DNA from: Glossina fuscipes
Taxonomy: Eukaryota; Arthropoda; Insecta; Diptera; Glossinidae
NCBI RefSeq assembly: GCF_014805625.2
Contig: NW_023998414.1
Span: forward strand, 5,131,978 to 5,195,977
DNA: 64,000 nucleotides
Direction: 5' to 3'
The stretch's first letter is position 1; every line of letters begins with the position of its first letter. Positions 1-13,800 of this stretch are shown here, in pieces. A program made the position numbers and the translations under genes. Below the pieces are notes generated by a model. It was not told the origin of the DNA. It saw nothing but the letters and a program-made list of their open reading frames with translations, and ran no database searches.

Positions 1-239
1 ATAGATTACAATTTCCCATTTTCAATTTAATGCCGAGTCCTAAATCTAAACGAAGATGGATATGACAAAATCAACTAACTGAGTTCGATTTGAGAATACA
101 TATGCGTATGTTCCACTGACAGAGACGAGTTTGGTCAAATTATATTTAACAGAGATGATCTACAGGGAATGCATATCAACAAGTTCGAATAAAAAAATTT
201 CGTGGAATAACAAGTAAGAACAATAATATACGTATATCG

Positions 240-850
240 TAACGGAATCTTTTATACCCATCACGGTCATCCTAAGAAATATAAAAAAAAAAAAGTAAAA
301 AAACTAAACTTTCATGCTCCACAATATGAAGTGGGCTTTGTGGGTGTGTGGTTGAAAAAGTCTAAGTCACTTCCAAATTCTTTCGCCAATTTATAGGCGA
401 CATCTTCATTTTCGCTAACGGAAAATACTACACAGTTGAACACAGACGGACGTGTTTAGGTGTACTCCAAATTTAAAAGAATTTATTTACTTTATGGGGT
501 TTTCGAAGCTTGTTTCTGCACTTTATAAAGATATTAGGCATATGCATTCGAATTTGGTTCATTTATCTGCTATAGCTTATGAGTAATGAGTAAAACACCA
601 ATTTTTTTATTCCTTTTGAAAAACAGAGATATTGTCAGTTTACATGATATTGTGGGCGTGTCCTTCGACCGATTTGGCCCATTTTCAATACCAACCTGCG
701 TGCATAGAAATTTATAGCCGATAGCTTCATTTTTACAACCAGGAGAATGTTTACAATAATCTTTACACAGACGAGCTTGTAGACAGACGGACATGTTTGA
801 ATCGATCCTGAATTTGACACTAATCAGCAATATATGTACATTGTGCGATC
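240..850 (+). repeat. Dispersed fly repeat, two tandem modules
   Basis: Two related modules (about 240-530 and 540-850) each carry the hallmarks of a dispersed family seen elsewhere here: a 'gggcgtg'-type stretch, 'cttttatacc', 'gagtaatgag', a CAGACGGACATG-like block, then 'tgacactaatcagcaatata'. The same order recurs at 30655-31510. The layout resembles non-coding INE-1/DINE-like repeats of Drosophila, which is a family-level inference. No protein is encoded. Confidence 0.5.
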
Positions 851-1179
851 TGTGAATCTTCCTTCTACCCGTTGCATACGTTTTGACACTGATGTGTTTT
901 GACCCAATGATCAGTCCACTTCATCGTCCCCTTATAATGCCCTATGTTGAAAAGTCGTTATATGCAAAAAATTTCAATTCTCTAAATTTCTGAACGAAAG
1001 TGGCTGAGCAGTAGTATTATATTCCGACATTATAAATTGGTGGTGAGCACTTTTGCAACTCACGCTTTGCTCCATTCCCCCTCCCCATCCTCATATAACG
1101 TACGATGAACATCAGATCAGGTGATACCCTGTCGCAAGAACGATATTATAGCGATCAAGACGTCAACCTATTTCCGTAC

Positions 1180-1460
1180 TTCTTCAGCATTTCGAAACGG
1201 CACGCTAGCCAAGCCATAATTCTCCGAAGATTCATAAATAGGTTCGAAGATCTAAACAAAATAAAATAATGGATCATATTGAAAAGTCTCCGCAGTTTTG
1301 AGCTTCTTTTTGTAGCCTTCTATTTTCATATGATTCTAATGTGCCGTGCGGTTGATGTTTAGTGTCTCCGATATTTTCTAACAACTTGCGTACCGGTCTT
1401 GCTCCACCAATTGAAAAATTTCATCAACTTTTTCAGTGACTGCGAGGTGCATCTTTGACA
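1180..1460 (-). mobile_element. Mariner transposase remnant (N-terminal half)
   Basis: On the minus strand the frame reads VTEKVDEIFQLVEQDRYAS, a stop, then ISETLNINRTAH, a stop, then GYKKKLK. This matches in order the helix-turn-helix region of mariner transposases, which runs VDKI, DRHVS, ELNI, NHL, GYKKKL. At least two in-frame stops and the absence of the catalytic half show a dead copy. No terminal inverted repeats were identified. Confidence 0.7.
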
Positions 1461-1849
1461 CCGAAATCTTGGATCCTTCGTTCACTCACACCATTCCTAT
1501 TATATACTTTACAATTTTCTTTTTTTTTCTTTTTGACAGCGTTTTTTATACCGAAAAAGCATCACATAGCGTATTTGTCCAGATATTTCACTCATTTTCA
1601 AAACAGTATAACTTTTTACACGAGCACACAATTAGAAAACTATCTTCACGAAAAATGCAAGCTGCAATGTCGACTTTCAAGCACATGTTCATTTGAGACA
1701 ATCAGGTGAGCGTTGCCCGATATATCATTATAGGCATCAACGCCATTCCGCAAACAAAACCGCGGAGAATTTTCAATATGATCTAATAAATATTTCTTGG
1801 TACAATTTCCTGAAACACTTTGTCTAAGACAATACAAAGGAGAGGGACG

Positions 1850-1978
1850 CTTACACTCGCAGGTTCAAAACTGAGTGCGCTAGGCAATACTTGACTGTAG
1901 CTATAATTAGTTCTCAGTCGGTAGAGGCATAGTACTTACCGTTTGTACACAAATCCACTAAACCCCTTATACATCCCT
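1850..1978 (+). repeat. tRNA-derived SINE-like element, copy A
   Basis: A B-box-like AGGTTCAAAACTGAG at about 1860-1875 can form a T-arm (CAG/CTG stem around a seven-base TTCAAAA loop). It is followed by GTGCG, TTGACTGTAGCTATAA, CTCAGTCGGTAGAGGCA, a 'cttaccg' block and 'acacaaatccactaaa'. The same block order is found in the copies at 39.5, 40.0 and 63.6 kb. Confidence 0.55.
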
Positions 1979-2523
1979 TATTTTCTTCCATTTCCTCACT
2001 CGTTTTTCCCCAACTGATTGTTCCAAGCAATAAAAAAAAAGTGAGAAAATTTTGTCCTTATATGGAAAGAGGGCCGTAAAAAAAGGTCTATAGGGTGCAA
2101 ACAAATCTATCTATATATATGTTGAATCACTTAAGCTTTTAAATAAAAATGTTTGTATGCAAGATGATCGAAAACATGATTCCATCCGATTGAGCATCTC
2201 TAGAGCCATCCGGTAGGTATGAAAATGAAAAAAAAAAACTACTTTTTAGTTTGTCTCGGCATTATTTTATATATAATTTCGCATAAGTTTTATTGAATTA
2301 CTCGGTGTTGGTTGGTAACGGTTCGTTCTTTTATTTTTGCTGATTTCTTGAAGCATTTTTTTAAATAAAATTACTTTTACTTTTCTTCTTTTTCAAATCT
2401 TACAGTATTGCTTGCTTGAGGACATTTTCAAGCATTTTCTTTAAATAAAAATAGAGAATAATCTTCTTCTTTTTTTTTTTATTTCATTAGTAGAAATTAT
2501 TTTAACAAAATAAGGCCATAAAT

Positions 2524-2571
2524 ATGTTGTTGTTGTTGTTGTTGTTGTTATTCTTGTTCTTGTTCTTGTTT
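2524..2571 (+). repeat. (TGT)n microsatellite
   Basis: Tandem TGT units pass into TTCTTG units. Simple-sequence repeat with no coding signal. Confidence 0.9.
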
Positions 2572-2700
2572 CTAACTAAAATATTTATTTTAAAAAATTT
2601 TACAACACTTTTTAGAAAATAACAAATTTCGAAAAAAAATTGTAAATTAATTTAATCTTTTAGATAATAAAAAAAGAATGCGAGTATTGAATTAGTTAAA

Positions 2701-2712
2701 AGAGTGAGAGAG

Positions 2713-2775
<63 letters not shown>

Positions 2776-2790
2776 AAGAAAGAGAATGGG
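2701..2790 (+). repeat. (GA)n/(GAAA)n microsatellite
   Basis: About 90 bases of GA dinucleotides interrupted by GAAA units. A purine-only run of this kind could bind GAGA-type factors, but nothing nearby shows that it is used. Confidence 0.9.
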
Positions 2791-3950
2791 AAAGAAATAG
2801 AGAAAACACTTTATAACACTTACTGGAGTATTCGTCTCTCAACTATTACTAGTTAAATGGGATTTGATGTCATATCAGATGAAATCGGGTGTGACGCTTA
2901 ATACTAATATCTTTCAATAAACGGTTTTAGACTTAGGTTAATAAAAGTGCTTCTTTTACTGGCTTTCAAGCTTTAACATCTTATATAGCAATTTCTTTAG
3001 AGTCTTGATTATCTTAAGTATTTTTACGCTGAAAGATCTTAGTTTGTGCTAAAGGTAAAGCATTTGGAATTTTTTTTTCTTTTCTTTTGTTTTTTGCAGT
3101 ATTTCAGTAAAGAATAACTTCAACTAAAAGTTATTAAGTAGTTAATGGATTTTTTGAAAAATTTTGAACAAAAAAATATATTAGGCTCATTTCGTTGAAT
3201 CGAAAAAAAAAAATATTGCATTGCTTAGCAAGTATAGGAAGTTGTGGTATATACTTTAAGCTTTCAAAAAAAAAAAAAAAAAAAAAAAAAACGGGTACAA
3301 CTGTTAATACTGATCGATACCGACAACAAATAACTCATTTGAACATAGTTTCGATGGTAAGAATCGGATTGGAAAGAATTCTTTCAAGTATCTTTCTTTC
3401 TTTAATAATAGCGCTCGCATAAAGAGAAATTAAATTTATATATAAATTCTCTTTTATATGTACAGTACATCATCAAACGATATATTTGCCAAATTTGTTA
3501 AAATTACCATCCGTTACGATCGTTTACTTACGCGCTTTCTGAGCCAAAGAAAGAGACAATTAAGAAAGCAAACGATTTCATCTTTTTTTGGAATAATTTG
3601 CCTCGAAACAAAAATTCTTTCAGGACCATATTCGTAAAATACCTGAGACTTAGAGGAAATGTGTAGCTGCTACTAACGACTTCGCTTTTGCTTTGAACAT
3701 AGCATTTTTAAAATTTCATTTAAAATCCATGTTTTTTGTGTTTTTTTTAATAACAACAAATTTCCTTAATAATCGCTACACCCATGTTATAATTGATTAA
3801 GAAAAGTAAAAAAAAAAAAAAAAGAAAATACGATATGGGATATTATTACCATTAGTGTGATTATTAAAGTAAGATTTTAAACTACACCAGATTTTTTCAA
3901 TTTCGTTCTATTGTAGGTACAGGTTATGGAGTGTCTTTTTTCTGTTTTCT

Positions 3951-3967
3951 GTTTTTTTTTTTTTTTG

Positions 3968-3995
<28 letters not shown>
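3951..3995 (+). repeat. Poly(T) tract
   Basis: Nearly uninterrupted T run with one G. It could be a homopolymer expansion or the tail of a minus-strand retrocopy; no retrocopy body is recognisable beside it. Confidence 0.85.
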
Positions 3996-3998
<3 letters not shown>

Positions 3999-4470
3999 TT
4001 ACTTAACAGAGACAATCAAATTTATTTTGCTACAAATTAGTTGCATTACTGACAATTTCTTACATAAAAAAGAAAAAAAATAAATTAAAAAAACTAAAAA
4101 ATTTGTATTGATATATATAAAAGAAAAGAAACAATATTTTGAGCAAAAAACGGAAATTATTAAAAATAATTAAATAGGTTTTAGAAAAAAAAAATTATCT
4201 GGTGGTACTGCACAATGTATGGTACTTAAAAAGCTTATTTTGTATAACTGTATTGTTTATTTTACTTTGGAGTTTTTCTTTTCTTCGTTTTTTCTGGCTT
4301 TATATAATTTTTTATTGAAAAAAAATAGAAAGAAAACCGATAAGAAAATGTTTCCTTTATAAGATGATGCTCACAAATCGAAGAAGTCCTCCGCGTATTT
4401 CAATAATAATGAACACAAGCAGACCGACTTTCAGACATACTATTTATAAAAGAATTCTATACATAAATAA

Positions 4471-4501
4471 AATAATAATAATAATAATAATAATAATAAT
4501 T
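4471..4501 (+). repeat. (AAT)n microsatellite
   Basis: Ten AAT units. It lies about 340 nt downstream of the Dlic stop codon. Confidence 0.9.
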
Positions 4502-4837
4502 AAATATTTGTGGACATTTCATTAAATATGCCTAAGAAAGAAATAATTTCTCTAGGGACTGTAAAAAATACAAAAAAAAAAGTTAATTTAAAAACTAAAG
4601 TTTTTCGCATTATATTTCAATGTTTCAGCGTTTCTCCTTCGTTTCTTACTCGTATTCGTGTGTGTATATATATATATATATGTATGGTCTTAGATCTGAA
4701 CAATGAGAGTTGTGTTCTTTTGTTTTGCCATCATTTTATGTAAACTTTCGTTCAACATTAAATATCTCTGACAATATTTTTTTAATTAAAGGAGAGCCTG
4801 TTTAAACCAGCTTCCAAAGAGGTTTTGCTTAAAAGGT

Positions 4838-7800
4838 TTAACAATCGCTTTGGGTAAAATCAACGTCCTTTTTAACGCTCCTCGCTAAACGATCTAATTC
4901 GGCAGCAGCATCTGTGCGTACGGATAGTTTGTCGGCCGTCAATAGACTATCCGAGCCATTGGTGCGTGGTGTGCTAATGGCAGAAGGCGGTGTAGCGGGT
5001 GTACCAGATTTTTTGTGCAATAATGAATTAAAGAAATTAGCCAAAACACCTTCAGTACCAGGAGTGGAAGTGTTTAATTTCGCCTCCATCTTTAAAAGAA
5101 AACGATTTAAATTTTCTAAATAAAAAATTTTATAAGTTTTATTAAAAGATAAACTGTTCACCTTTTTCGGTGAACTTTGGCCTGCGGAGCCTGGAGTTCG
5201 AGGCATAGCCTTGCTAGCCTGCGAACGTAAAGGCGATTCACCCCGCACTTGTACACTTTGTTTAATGATTTCCTGCTGTCTCGCCAAAAACGCCTGCTCA
5301 TCTTCAGTTTGCACTTCGATTTCACGATTCGAAACCGCCTTCAAATTATGTATTTATGCATGTTAGTATACATTTATTCTTAATTAATAAACTTTCAAAC
5401 TTACTTTCCGAGATGGCGGTGGTGTTATAATATCTGTATAATAATCCACCTCTTTGCAAGAATTCATATTCTCACATAAAATTTCTATTTTCTTTAAACT
5501 ATCCCACCCAGCAGGTCTAAAACAAAAAAAAATAAATAAATAAAATAAATCCAAGAAATATTTTTTTAATATTCGATTATAATAGTCGATTCTCAAAAAC
5601 AAAAAAAAAAAAGAATTTAAATAAAGAAAAAATTACATTAAAACTGCATCCTTTTCCACGACTAGGGCAGGGGTACGGAATGGTAAACCATAGATTCGAT
5701 GTGTTAAATATTTATAAAGGAGATCACAGTTTTTGTCTTCTTTAACACTTGTATAAAACAGTGAGGAGCCATGTTGCAAACAAAAACGTCTTATCCATTG
5801 CTGTATAAAATCGAAATGTTCATCTCGATAATCGTATTCCTTTTCCAATGTGGTCATGTAATCAGTCTAAAGAATGAAATAAAATTGAATTATTATTAAA
5901 AAATTCTGTCATTTACTGCGATAGCGAAAAGTTCGCGGACCGTGAATAAATCATTAAACAATTTACTTCCTCAGAAACAGTAGCTTATAACTGAGTCGAT
6001 CGAGCCGTTCGAAAATGTTAGAAAATCACGTCACACCGTTCGGGATCGCAAGTAGTGAATAAAATAATTAATTCCGTATATCTTTCTCAGTTTACATGTC
6101 TTATAAACTGAGGTAATTGAGGCTTAAGGAATCTACGGACGATTTCGAAAAACTTGTCTTACATGATTGTGAGTGGTATTCAGATTTGTGGTCTGCAAAA
6201 TTCGGCCGATTATACGGGTCAAACGATGGCAGAAAATTCTTCCTAAAACCATTTACTATTTACTTCTTTATCCTAAATCAAGTAAGAAAGCTATACTCGA
6301 CTGAACCGAATCTTGCATACACAACACACAAACATACAGACGGAGAGACATGACGAAATCAACGCAGAATTTCACGCTGATCAAGAATATTATTACTTCA
6401 TAAAGTCTCTGAAGTTTCCTTTCGGGTGTTACATACATTATGGACATACAACAATATGAGCATACCCCCATCTTACAGTGGTGAGTATAAAAATTACACA
6501 AAAACAGCAAGGAAGGAAGACAAGGCCTTTCGGCTCGCCCAAAGTAACATTTATGCTTTATATAGAAAAGTATTTATGTTACATGTATTATTGTGTATTA
6601 CTTATGTAGAAACGTAGAGGTACTAGAATTACATCAAGCTTAGGATATTGCAGTCATGCAAAAAATTCTATAATTTAAGGAAATTATTTTCGCTTGCCGA
6701 TATTTAAAAAAATGTGTAACCGACTCGAGTCTTATTTGGATGGATTGGCGGGCCTCAATAGTTCGTGAAGGAAGACGTGGGCCGGTAAAAAAATGAGTAA
6801 AAATTCTGCATCTTCTATCGTCACAATAGATGCGTATGGTTAGGTTAGAAATTACCAAAGCTTCTAAGAGGAGGAAAACCACCATGCTGTGCTAACATAA
6901 AATGGAAAGATAATTATATGTCAATATATTCAAAATAGATTCTCTTTCGGACAATGAAAATCGTTGCGAATGTGACAAAAAAAAATTATAAATATATTTT
7001 ATTGCATTCCCCTCCCGCGAACTTTGAAGTTGAACCTGTTGTTTACCTTAGTGACCACTACCACTATATCCAAGCCCAAATTTGTTAGCAAAGCTCCATC
7101 TGTTAAGGGTAATAAATCATCCTCATCTATAGAGCTGTTTCTCATCGTGCGTTTTACGGGCGATCCGGCATCCAAATCATCGCCGACTTCGCAATAGCTC
7201 TGCCATGTTGCCACAAGGCGTTGCCGTGCTTCCTGTTTCTCTTCGGGTTCCAGGTGTAAACTCTCTATATGCTCCGACAATACCTTGATCCAATGAGTGA
7301 GCTGATTCAACCAAAACCAAGGTTGTGTCATTGATACTGTGAGTATAACCAAAGTGTGTGTATAATTGTTTTTATTTAAGGCAAAATGTAATAAATTTTT
7401 ATGCCCTGGATCGCCATCTAAAACCCAAACACTTAAACGTGTCATATCTGTAAAGCAAAGTTATTCAAATAAATCCAAGCATTTTATTAAAGCTCCCTTT
7501 TTCTTTCTTACCATCTCGATATTCATCCTTAACATCGATATAAGCGTATTCCAAACCCGAACCTTTCTTCGGATTCTCTACGCCCTGTAACTTGGCTATA
7601 AGTGTTGTTTTTCCGGTGGCATTATCGCCTAATACTAAAACCGATTTGTTTGAGGGAAGTTTTGTGCTACCTTGCTTTTGAACTTCACTTAAAATTGAAG
7701 ACCTAAAAATGAAGAAAAAAAAAAAATGAAATAATTTTCGGGATATGAAGAATTAAATCTAAAAATAAATTTTCACTCTTCTTACTCCAACAATATTTTT

Positions 7801-10800
7801 ATGCATATTTTATCGACTTCAATTCACTTACTCCTCATCTGATGACAATAATTTTCCTATTTCCGTACGCAACAATTTAAACACTATACACTCACGCTTA
7901 TCTATCGCCAAATCGATGCAACGTTCATCCGTCCGCATTACTATATTTATATTTAATGACTTTAAAATTAGTTGAAAAAGGAAAAAAAAAAACAAAAACA
8001 AAAACAAAAATCCTGACACGCGAATTAACTTTTCAAAAATATTATAAAATAATGAAAAATGAAAATGAGACGATTTCTTCCAATCATTCACTCGCTCGCT
8101 CGCCCGCTCGCTCGCTATTCAGTTAAGGAAAGTCACATGAATGCTTATGTTTAATGGATATTTGTTATGCAAGCACACATGTATATATATATATATTTAG
8201 ATAAATATATTTACAATTATTTCCTTATAACGTAGTAAAGAGAAAGGAAATCCGCGCTAACCAACGCAGGTTGAATGATTTTGACTTTATTGCATTAAAG
8301 ACTCGTTTATGCATTTAATGCTTTAATCGTGCATATTTTACAATTGATTGGTCACGCATTCATTTATTCGTTCATTTATACATATTTTCTTTCACGTCGT
8401 CGAATAGCAGTTAAAGGGTTGCTTTTCCAGTTCTTTAATAGCGCGTCCATTCAGTATTTCCATAGGAAACACAATTGTTTTGATATAAATATTGATTTTT
8501 AGAAGAGGCATCAAGTCAAACCTACACTATACTACCAAAGGGGAGTGACAATATACATACTAGCTTTGTCATTCCTTTCGTAACACTTTCAACTATATTT
8601 ATATAAGGATTATTTGATTACCCTGACCCGTTTGTTCTGCCGACTGAACGTTCTCACTCCCTCGATCTCTCTCTATTGCTTACGTAATTATTACTCTACG
8701 TTTTTCGGTATTTGAAAATATTTAAAATTGTTTATAACCACAAGTCTGTCCATGATTATAACGCCATACTCGCCCAGCAAAATCGAAGAAGAGCAAAGAA
8801 GAGAGAAATCCTACGATTACAAAAGGAGAAAACCACTAAATGTTGTGTCAACGATTGTCTTCAAACACTTTAGAGACTCATTACATTACTTGTTGTAAAT
8901 TCCCGCAATGATATATAAGCTTCCGACTTAATGGGAAAAAATAACGGCCAAGGCTTCACAAAGTACTAATTGTGACCCGCTCTTTCACGTGCACAGCGAT
9001 AATTACAAACAATTGTCGTAAACCTACCTCTTCGCGGCCATGTTGAAGTTTGATAAGGGCCTTTTAAGCTTTTCTTTCATTTTTCTCAAAAAAGTCATAA
9101 AATTCTTTCATTTTGAAGACGATTTCCATGCATAACTCTCTTAATACTTCAGTTCGGGCTGATGACGAAGCAGGTAAAAAAGTTTGAGAACGATCTGCGC
9201 AAGGCGAGGGCTATCTGTACGTCTTATTATTCAATGCGCATGCATTTGAAGTAACCGCAGCCACCACCGCAAACGGCCGTGTCCAGCCATCAGCAACTCT
9301 ATTAAAGTCGGATCCCCGCTGTTCCTATACTTCCATGCTTTTGGATGGGCTGGTCTGCATTAAAGCGACGTGTCATGCTCATTCTAGCATCTCTCTCGCT
9401 CTCTCTGTCATAATTCACAGGCCACCCCCAACAATTCGAAGACTTGCGTTAAATCTTGAACCTCTATAGTAGCTGATTGCTTAGTAGACAAGTCTGCTAG
9501 CAAGTGATTTCTGATAATCTCGATGAATTCGCTTTGGTGGTGGGTTTCCCTTAACGGGAGCACTGCGTGTACAATACGTTACAACGGCTTTTTACCCTCA
9601 CATGTTATAAGCATTCAGCCTCAGTTATCTGCTTAGCTCCGCGAAAAAAAACAAATAATATATATTTGGGTCGAACTTATTCGATGTAAGGTTTCGCATT
9701 CCTGATTTGAAAGAATGCGACCGTTTTTCTTGCTAAGAAAGTCTTCACACGAAAACAAGTTTTTATCGCAGAGAATGAATTTGCAATTGGAAAAGCCATT
9801 CTCCGCAAGAAAACAACTAGGGATGCATAACAGTGAAACCTCTAAAATTTAGTTCTTAAGTCAATGTGATCTTCGTTAGACAAAATGCCTCACCGAACGA
9901 TCTCAGAGTTGTCCAGTCCCTGCAAATGATGTGTAACCAATCGATAAGCACGGATAAAAACTTTCTCACTGATATTTTTGAAGTGAATACTATCAAACGA
10001 GTAAAGACAGTGAAATATAAAGCTCGAGAATTATGCGTCACTTTCACGAACATCCCACTTTCCCACGAGTACTTTGCAAAATCTGTTTTCGACCAAAAAA
10101 CATAGATTGGAGACGATACAACATATCATATAACCACCGAAGCCAATGAACAATTGAAAATTTAATTTTGTTTAGAGTTTCTTTGAAAGGAAAGGACAAC
10201 ACTATGTACTTATCCTACAAAAGTTGAAGATTCTAAATCGGTTTGGATCGGTCTTGTTCAGCTGCTTTATGGTTCTGCTTAGAACGAACTATTGCCGCAA
10301 GAAGTAGACCAAAATATGGTGGCTCAACATTGCTATCTTCGATCGAAGTGAGTCCGTTCGCTCGTTCGGATAGCGTATTGTTATTTCAATGTTCATCATC
10401 CGTTCATACAACTAACAAATTATTAAATTTTTCTTTAATTTCGTAATGAATTTGTAAAAGATTGTATTGGATTTTGTTTTTTAGCTCGCGCATGAATGAT
10501 TGTGCATTGATAGTAGAGCTAAAATTTGTGTTTATGTTTTAAGACACACTTAATTAAGATCCGTATGAATGGCATTTTATTTTGATATTTCGAGCAGGGA
10601 AAGAAAACACACATATTTTTAAAGCATTCTTTTCTCTTCCCTAAAAACTGCTGATCAGCGGCAAAAATACGTTGAGAAATGGGCCATATATAAATGTCGG
10701 GGATAATAGACCCACCTTCAAGTCTTTGCTGCCAATTACATACATAGAGACGTAATATGATTTTAACTCAAAAGACTTAGTATGCCTTTGTTCTTGTTAC

Positions 10801-13800
10801 ATAATCCATCCATACAGTACAGTTCAGTTCAGTTCAGTTCAGCCAATTGTGTCCAAGTAACTTCTATCCGATTTTGGACCATAAGGCCGAATAGATATTT
10901 CTGGACTATTGGCAATATCCTGCAACGATCTGCTTTGATGTTTCTGTTAAGGGACGCCGAGGCTACCATTTAAGAGCAACAACCAGCTTCACAGTTGGTT
11001 TACGAAACTTCATTACGGAAATATTCATGAGCAGACTGCTTTGCTGAGCTCGATTGAATGAAGCCTTAATTGACAACATATGATGCACTGCTTAACTGCT
11101 TCAAAATATTTTTAACTCTCTTTCGGAATATTTCGAATGTGTCCATACTTGCTATCAAATGGAATTTCGTATAAAAGGAAAATTTTCGACAAATTTACGC
11201 GATTTACGAGATTAACAATCCAGTTCGATTGAAGTGTATATGTCGTCGCATTAGAGAGGTGGTCTCTACGAATTCCGACAGCCATTTAGAAGTTCCAACA
11301 CACAAGAATTTGCCTTAATTTGTCTTCATTTAGATGAAGTTGCGTACATTGGAGACATTAAGCGCATATATGTTATACATAATTGAATAGCAGAGTTGAT
11401 CTTTCTTAGTCTAGACTAAAGTACAATCTATGAGTTGAATGAATGAAATGAATATTTAAAAGTTTTGTTCCCATTTGAAATACCTTAACGAAGCATTGCC
11501 CGTCCCGATGACACATGGATTATCTTAACAGCGCTTTCCATCGTATGAGGTCTACTTACTAAAAATTGGATCGATTTGTGGAAAGCCTCAAAACATGAAC
11601 AATTCTTACGACCTGATACCCGAACGTGGCCGGAAAAGGTAAGAAAAATAGGAGCTAGTGATGGCACGTTCTCTCACAATAAAGTTTCTTAAATTTCGAT
11701 TCGAAACGGCAAAAAACTTATTTGCACTCCTAATATATAAATTAAATTTATAGATGTTGAGTGTAGTGCAACCAACTTTCTACGTAAGTCTTATTGAGTA
11801 CTTGTTTTCTAATATCCTGTAGAAATATATGAATGAACATCAATGGTGAGGGCCAACGGTTGTTATGGTGTTCATGCAGGCCAAACTAAATACCAGCATT
11901 TAATGTTCTATAATGTGTACACATATTCAGTATTCGGCGTGTAAGGGTTCTTTTATTATATATTTTTTTTCTTTTTTTCTTCTTTCTCTTCAATAATATG
12001 ACGACCATCAAACAGTGTTGAATTAGAACTTGGAAAGCAGAGTAAATAAAAATTTTTCCTTTGGGTTTTTTTTTTTGTTTGTTTTTAAAACTGAACGTGA
12101 AATGAGAAAAATATATTTAAATAAACGGCGTTCACAAAGTGAAACGCGACAAAACGATATTATTGGGATCGATGAGAAAAGATCGATCCAACAATTGGCT
12201 AAAGTGCGTTATGGTCAACAAAAGTTGCCGTTAAGCAATGTTACGACAGATTTAACAATCGAAAATTTGAACAGACGCAGGACATCGGCCGAAATGATAA
12301 GTGAGGCTAAAATGTTCTTAAACGAAATAGAGTCATCAACAAATAGCAATAGTAACAGTAACAGCAACAACACCAGCAATAGCAATATTAATATGAACGC
12401 GAATCGAGCATTAGCTAATGGTGAATGTAATAAAATATTCATATTTTTCTTTTTATTAAGGAAATGAGCAAGCAATGGAAATGGAATGATGAAGACTTTT
12501 GTCTTTTCTTTTTTGTCGTCTTCTTCTTCTTCTAATAATAATTTATTTCCTAATTAACTAATCATAGTTATTGGCGTGAAAGTTATTAGCACGAGAAGGC
12601 CGACAACACCACGAGACACGGCACGTGTATTATATGGCAAAGTATCATTAGATGGTCGACCCCCTAGTGCTTTTTCGTAAGTATCTTTCTTCCTTAATAC
12701 ATGATAAAAATTAAAAAAAAAAAAAAAAAAAAAAGAAAATGCTTTTAATTAAAATAATCGCAGATTACGTTACTTGCAAAATGAAAATATACGCAATCTA
12801 ACCAAGACTCCACCAGTGCTAGAACCGTTGGCCATTAATCAAGAAAAGTCGAACGATGAAAAGTTAATCAAACCAAAACAAACCATTGGCGGCCATCGTC
12901 GCTCGCAATCATACGATGAAGAAACTTGTGATGCTAATGTGAGTAAACAAGTTCAAGGTAAATCGCTATTGAATCGTAAATTGCCCGCTTTGGAAGTGAA
13001 GGGCTTACCAGCGCCTTTATTAGGTAATATTTAAAAAAAAAATAAAATAAAAAGAGTTTCTTCGCAAGAGAAGAAATTATTCAAAAAAGTTATCTTTCAA
13101 AACATTAGATTCACGCGAACGAGACCGAGCACGAGAACGAGAACGAGAACGAGCTAAAACTGCTTATAACGAATCAAATAATCTTATATCGAACGATTCT
13201 GTCACAACTTTATTGACAGCTCGTAAATTGCTAACGCGTAGCAATGATTTGCTGGCTCAGTCATCGGCCGAGAAACTTATCGATATGTTGAAGGAGCATG
13301 CCGGTCTAAAGGAATGCACCGCTGAAACGGTTAATCATATCAATTCGGTAAATGACTTTATATATTTTGAAATCCCTTCTTGATTCCCACAAGTTTTTAT
13401 ATATATTTCCTAAAAATGATTGCAGATTTTATTGGAACTCTATCAACGTTTACATAAAAACGAAAAGTCATTTAAAAAAGGTTTCATATTGGGCGGTCTC
13501 TACGGTCTAGTGGAGTGCACTTCACCCAAGATTTTATTAGCGGTAGCTAGAGTGGTATTAGCGGTAAGTATTATACAAAATGGAATAAAAAAATTATAAT
13601 TTTAGATCGATTCTCTGAATCGACTTTACTACTTAATTAGTAAATTGGTTTGTATATGTAAAAAGCTTTTTCTCCATAAGATTGTGGTGATGGCCTTAGT
13701 GCGATATACTTTCTTACAATATGCCATACAAGCCGAGTTTATTGACGCCTTGATGTCGAAGAACAAATGTCTGCGTGTTATGAGCTGCTTAACGGCTCAT

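Larger units (their letters stand above)
1..4837. other. Gene-free AT-rich flank with repeats
   Basis: I see no gene in this stretch. It holds a two-module dispersed repeat (about 240-850), a decayed mariner transposase (1180-1460, minus strand), a tRNA-derived SINE-like copy (about 1850-1978), and microsatellites near 2524-2571, 2701-2790, 3951-3995 and 4471-4501. The short open frames have no recognisable protein content. The last few hundred bases are the 3' flank of Dlic; an ATTAAA-type poly(A) signal on the minus strand at 4781-4786 lies about 52 nt past its stop. Confidence 0.7.
8117..12101. other. Dlic intron 1, upstream of nested ARMC2
   Basis: About 4 kb without a firm gene. It contains a tiny start-plus-donor site at 9028-9041 on the minus strand, an unexplained minus-strand open frame at 9408-9578, a plus-strand open frame at about 9866-10105 with no recognised similarity, and a (TTCAG)n run at about 10814-10842. 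The last few hundred bases are the expected promoter and 5'UTR of ARMC2; I see no clear TATA box or initiator there. Confidence 0.6.

Noticed and set aside
10814..10842. TTCAG repeats as interstitial telomeric sequence
   Set aside because: Fly telomeres do not use this unit, and the run is only about five copies.
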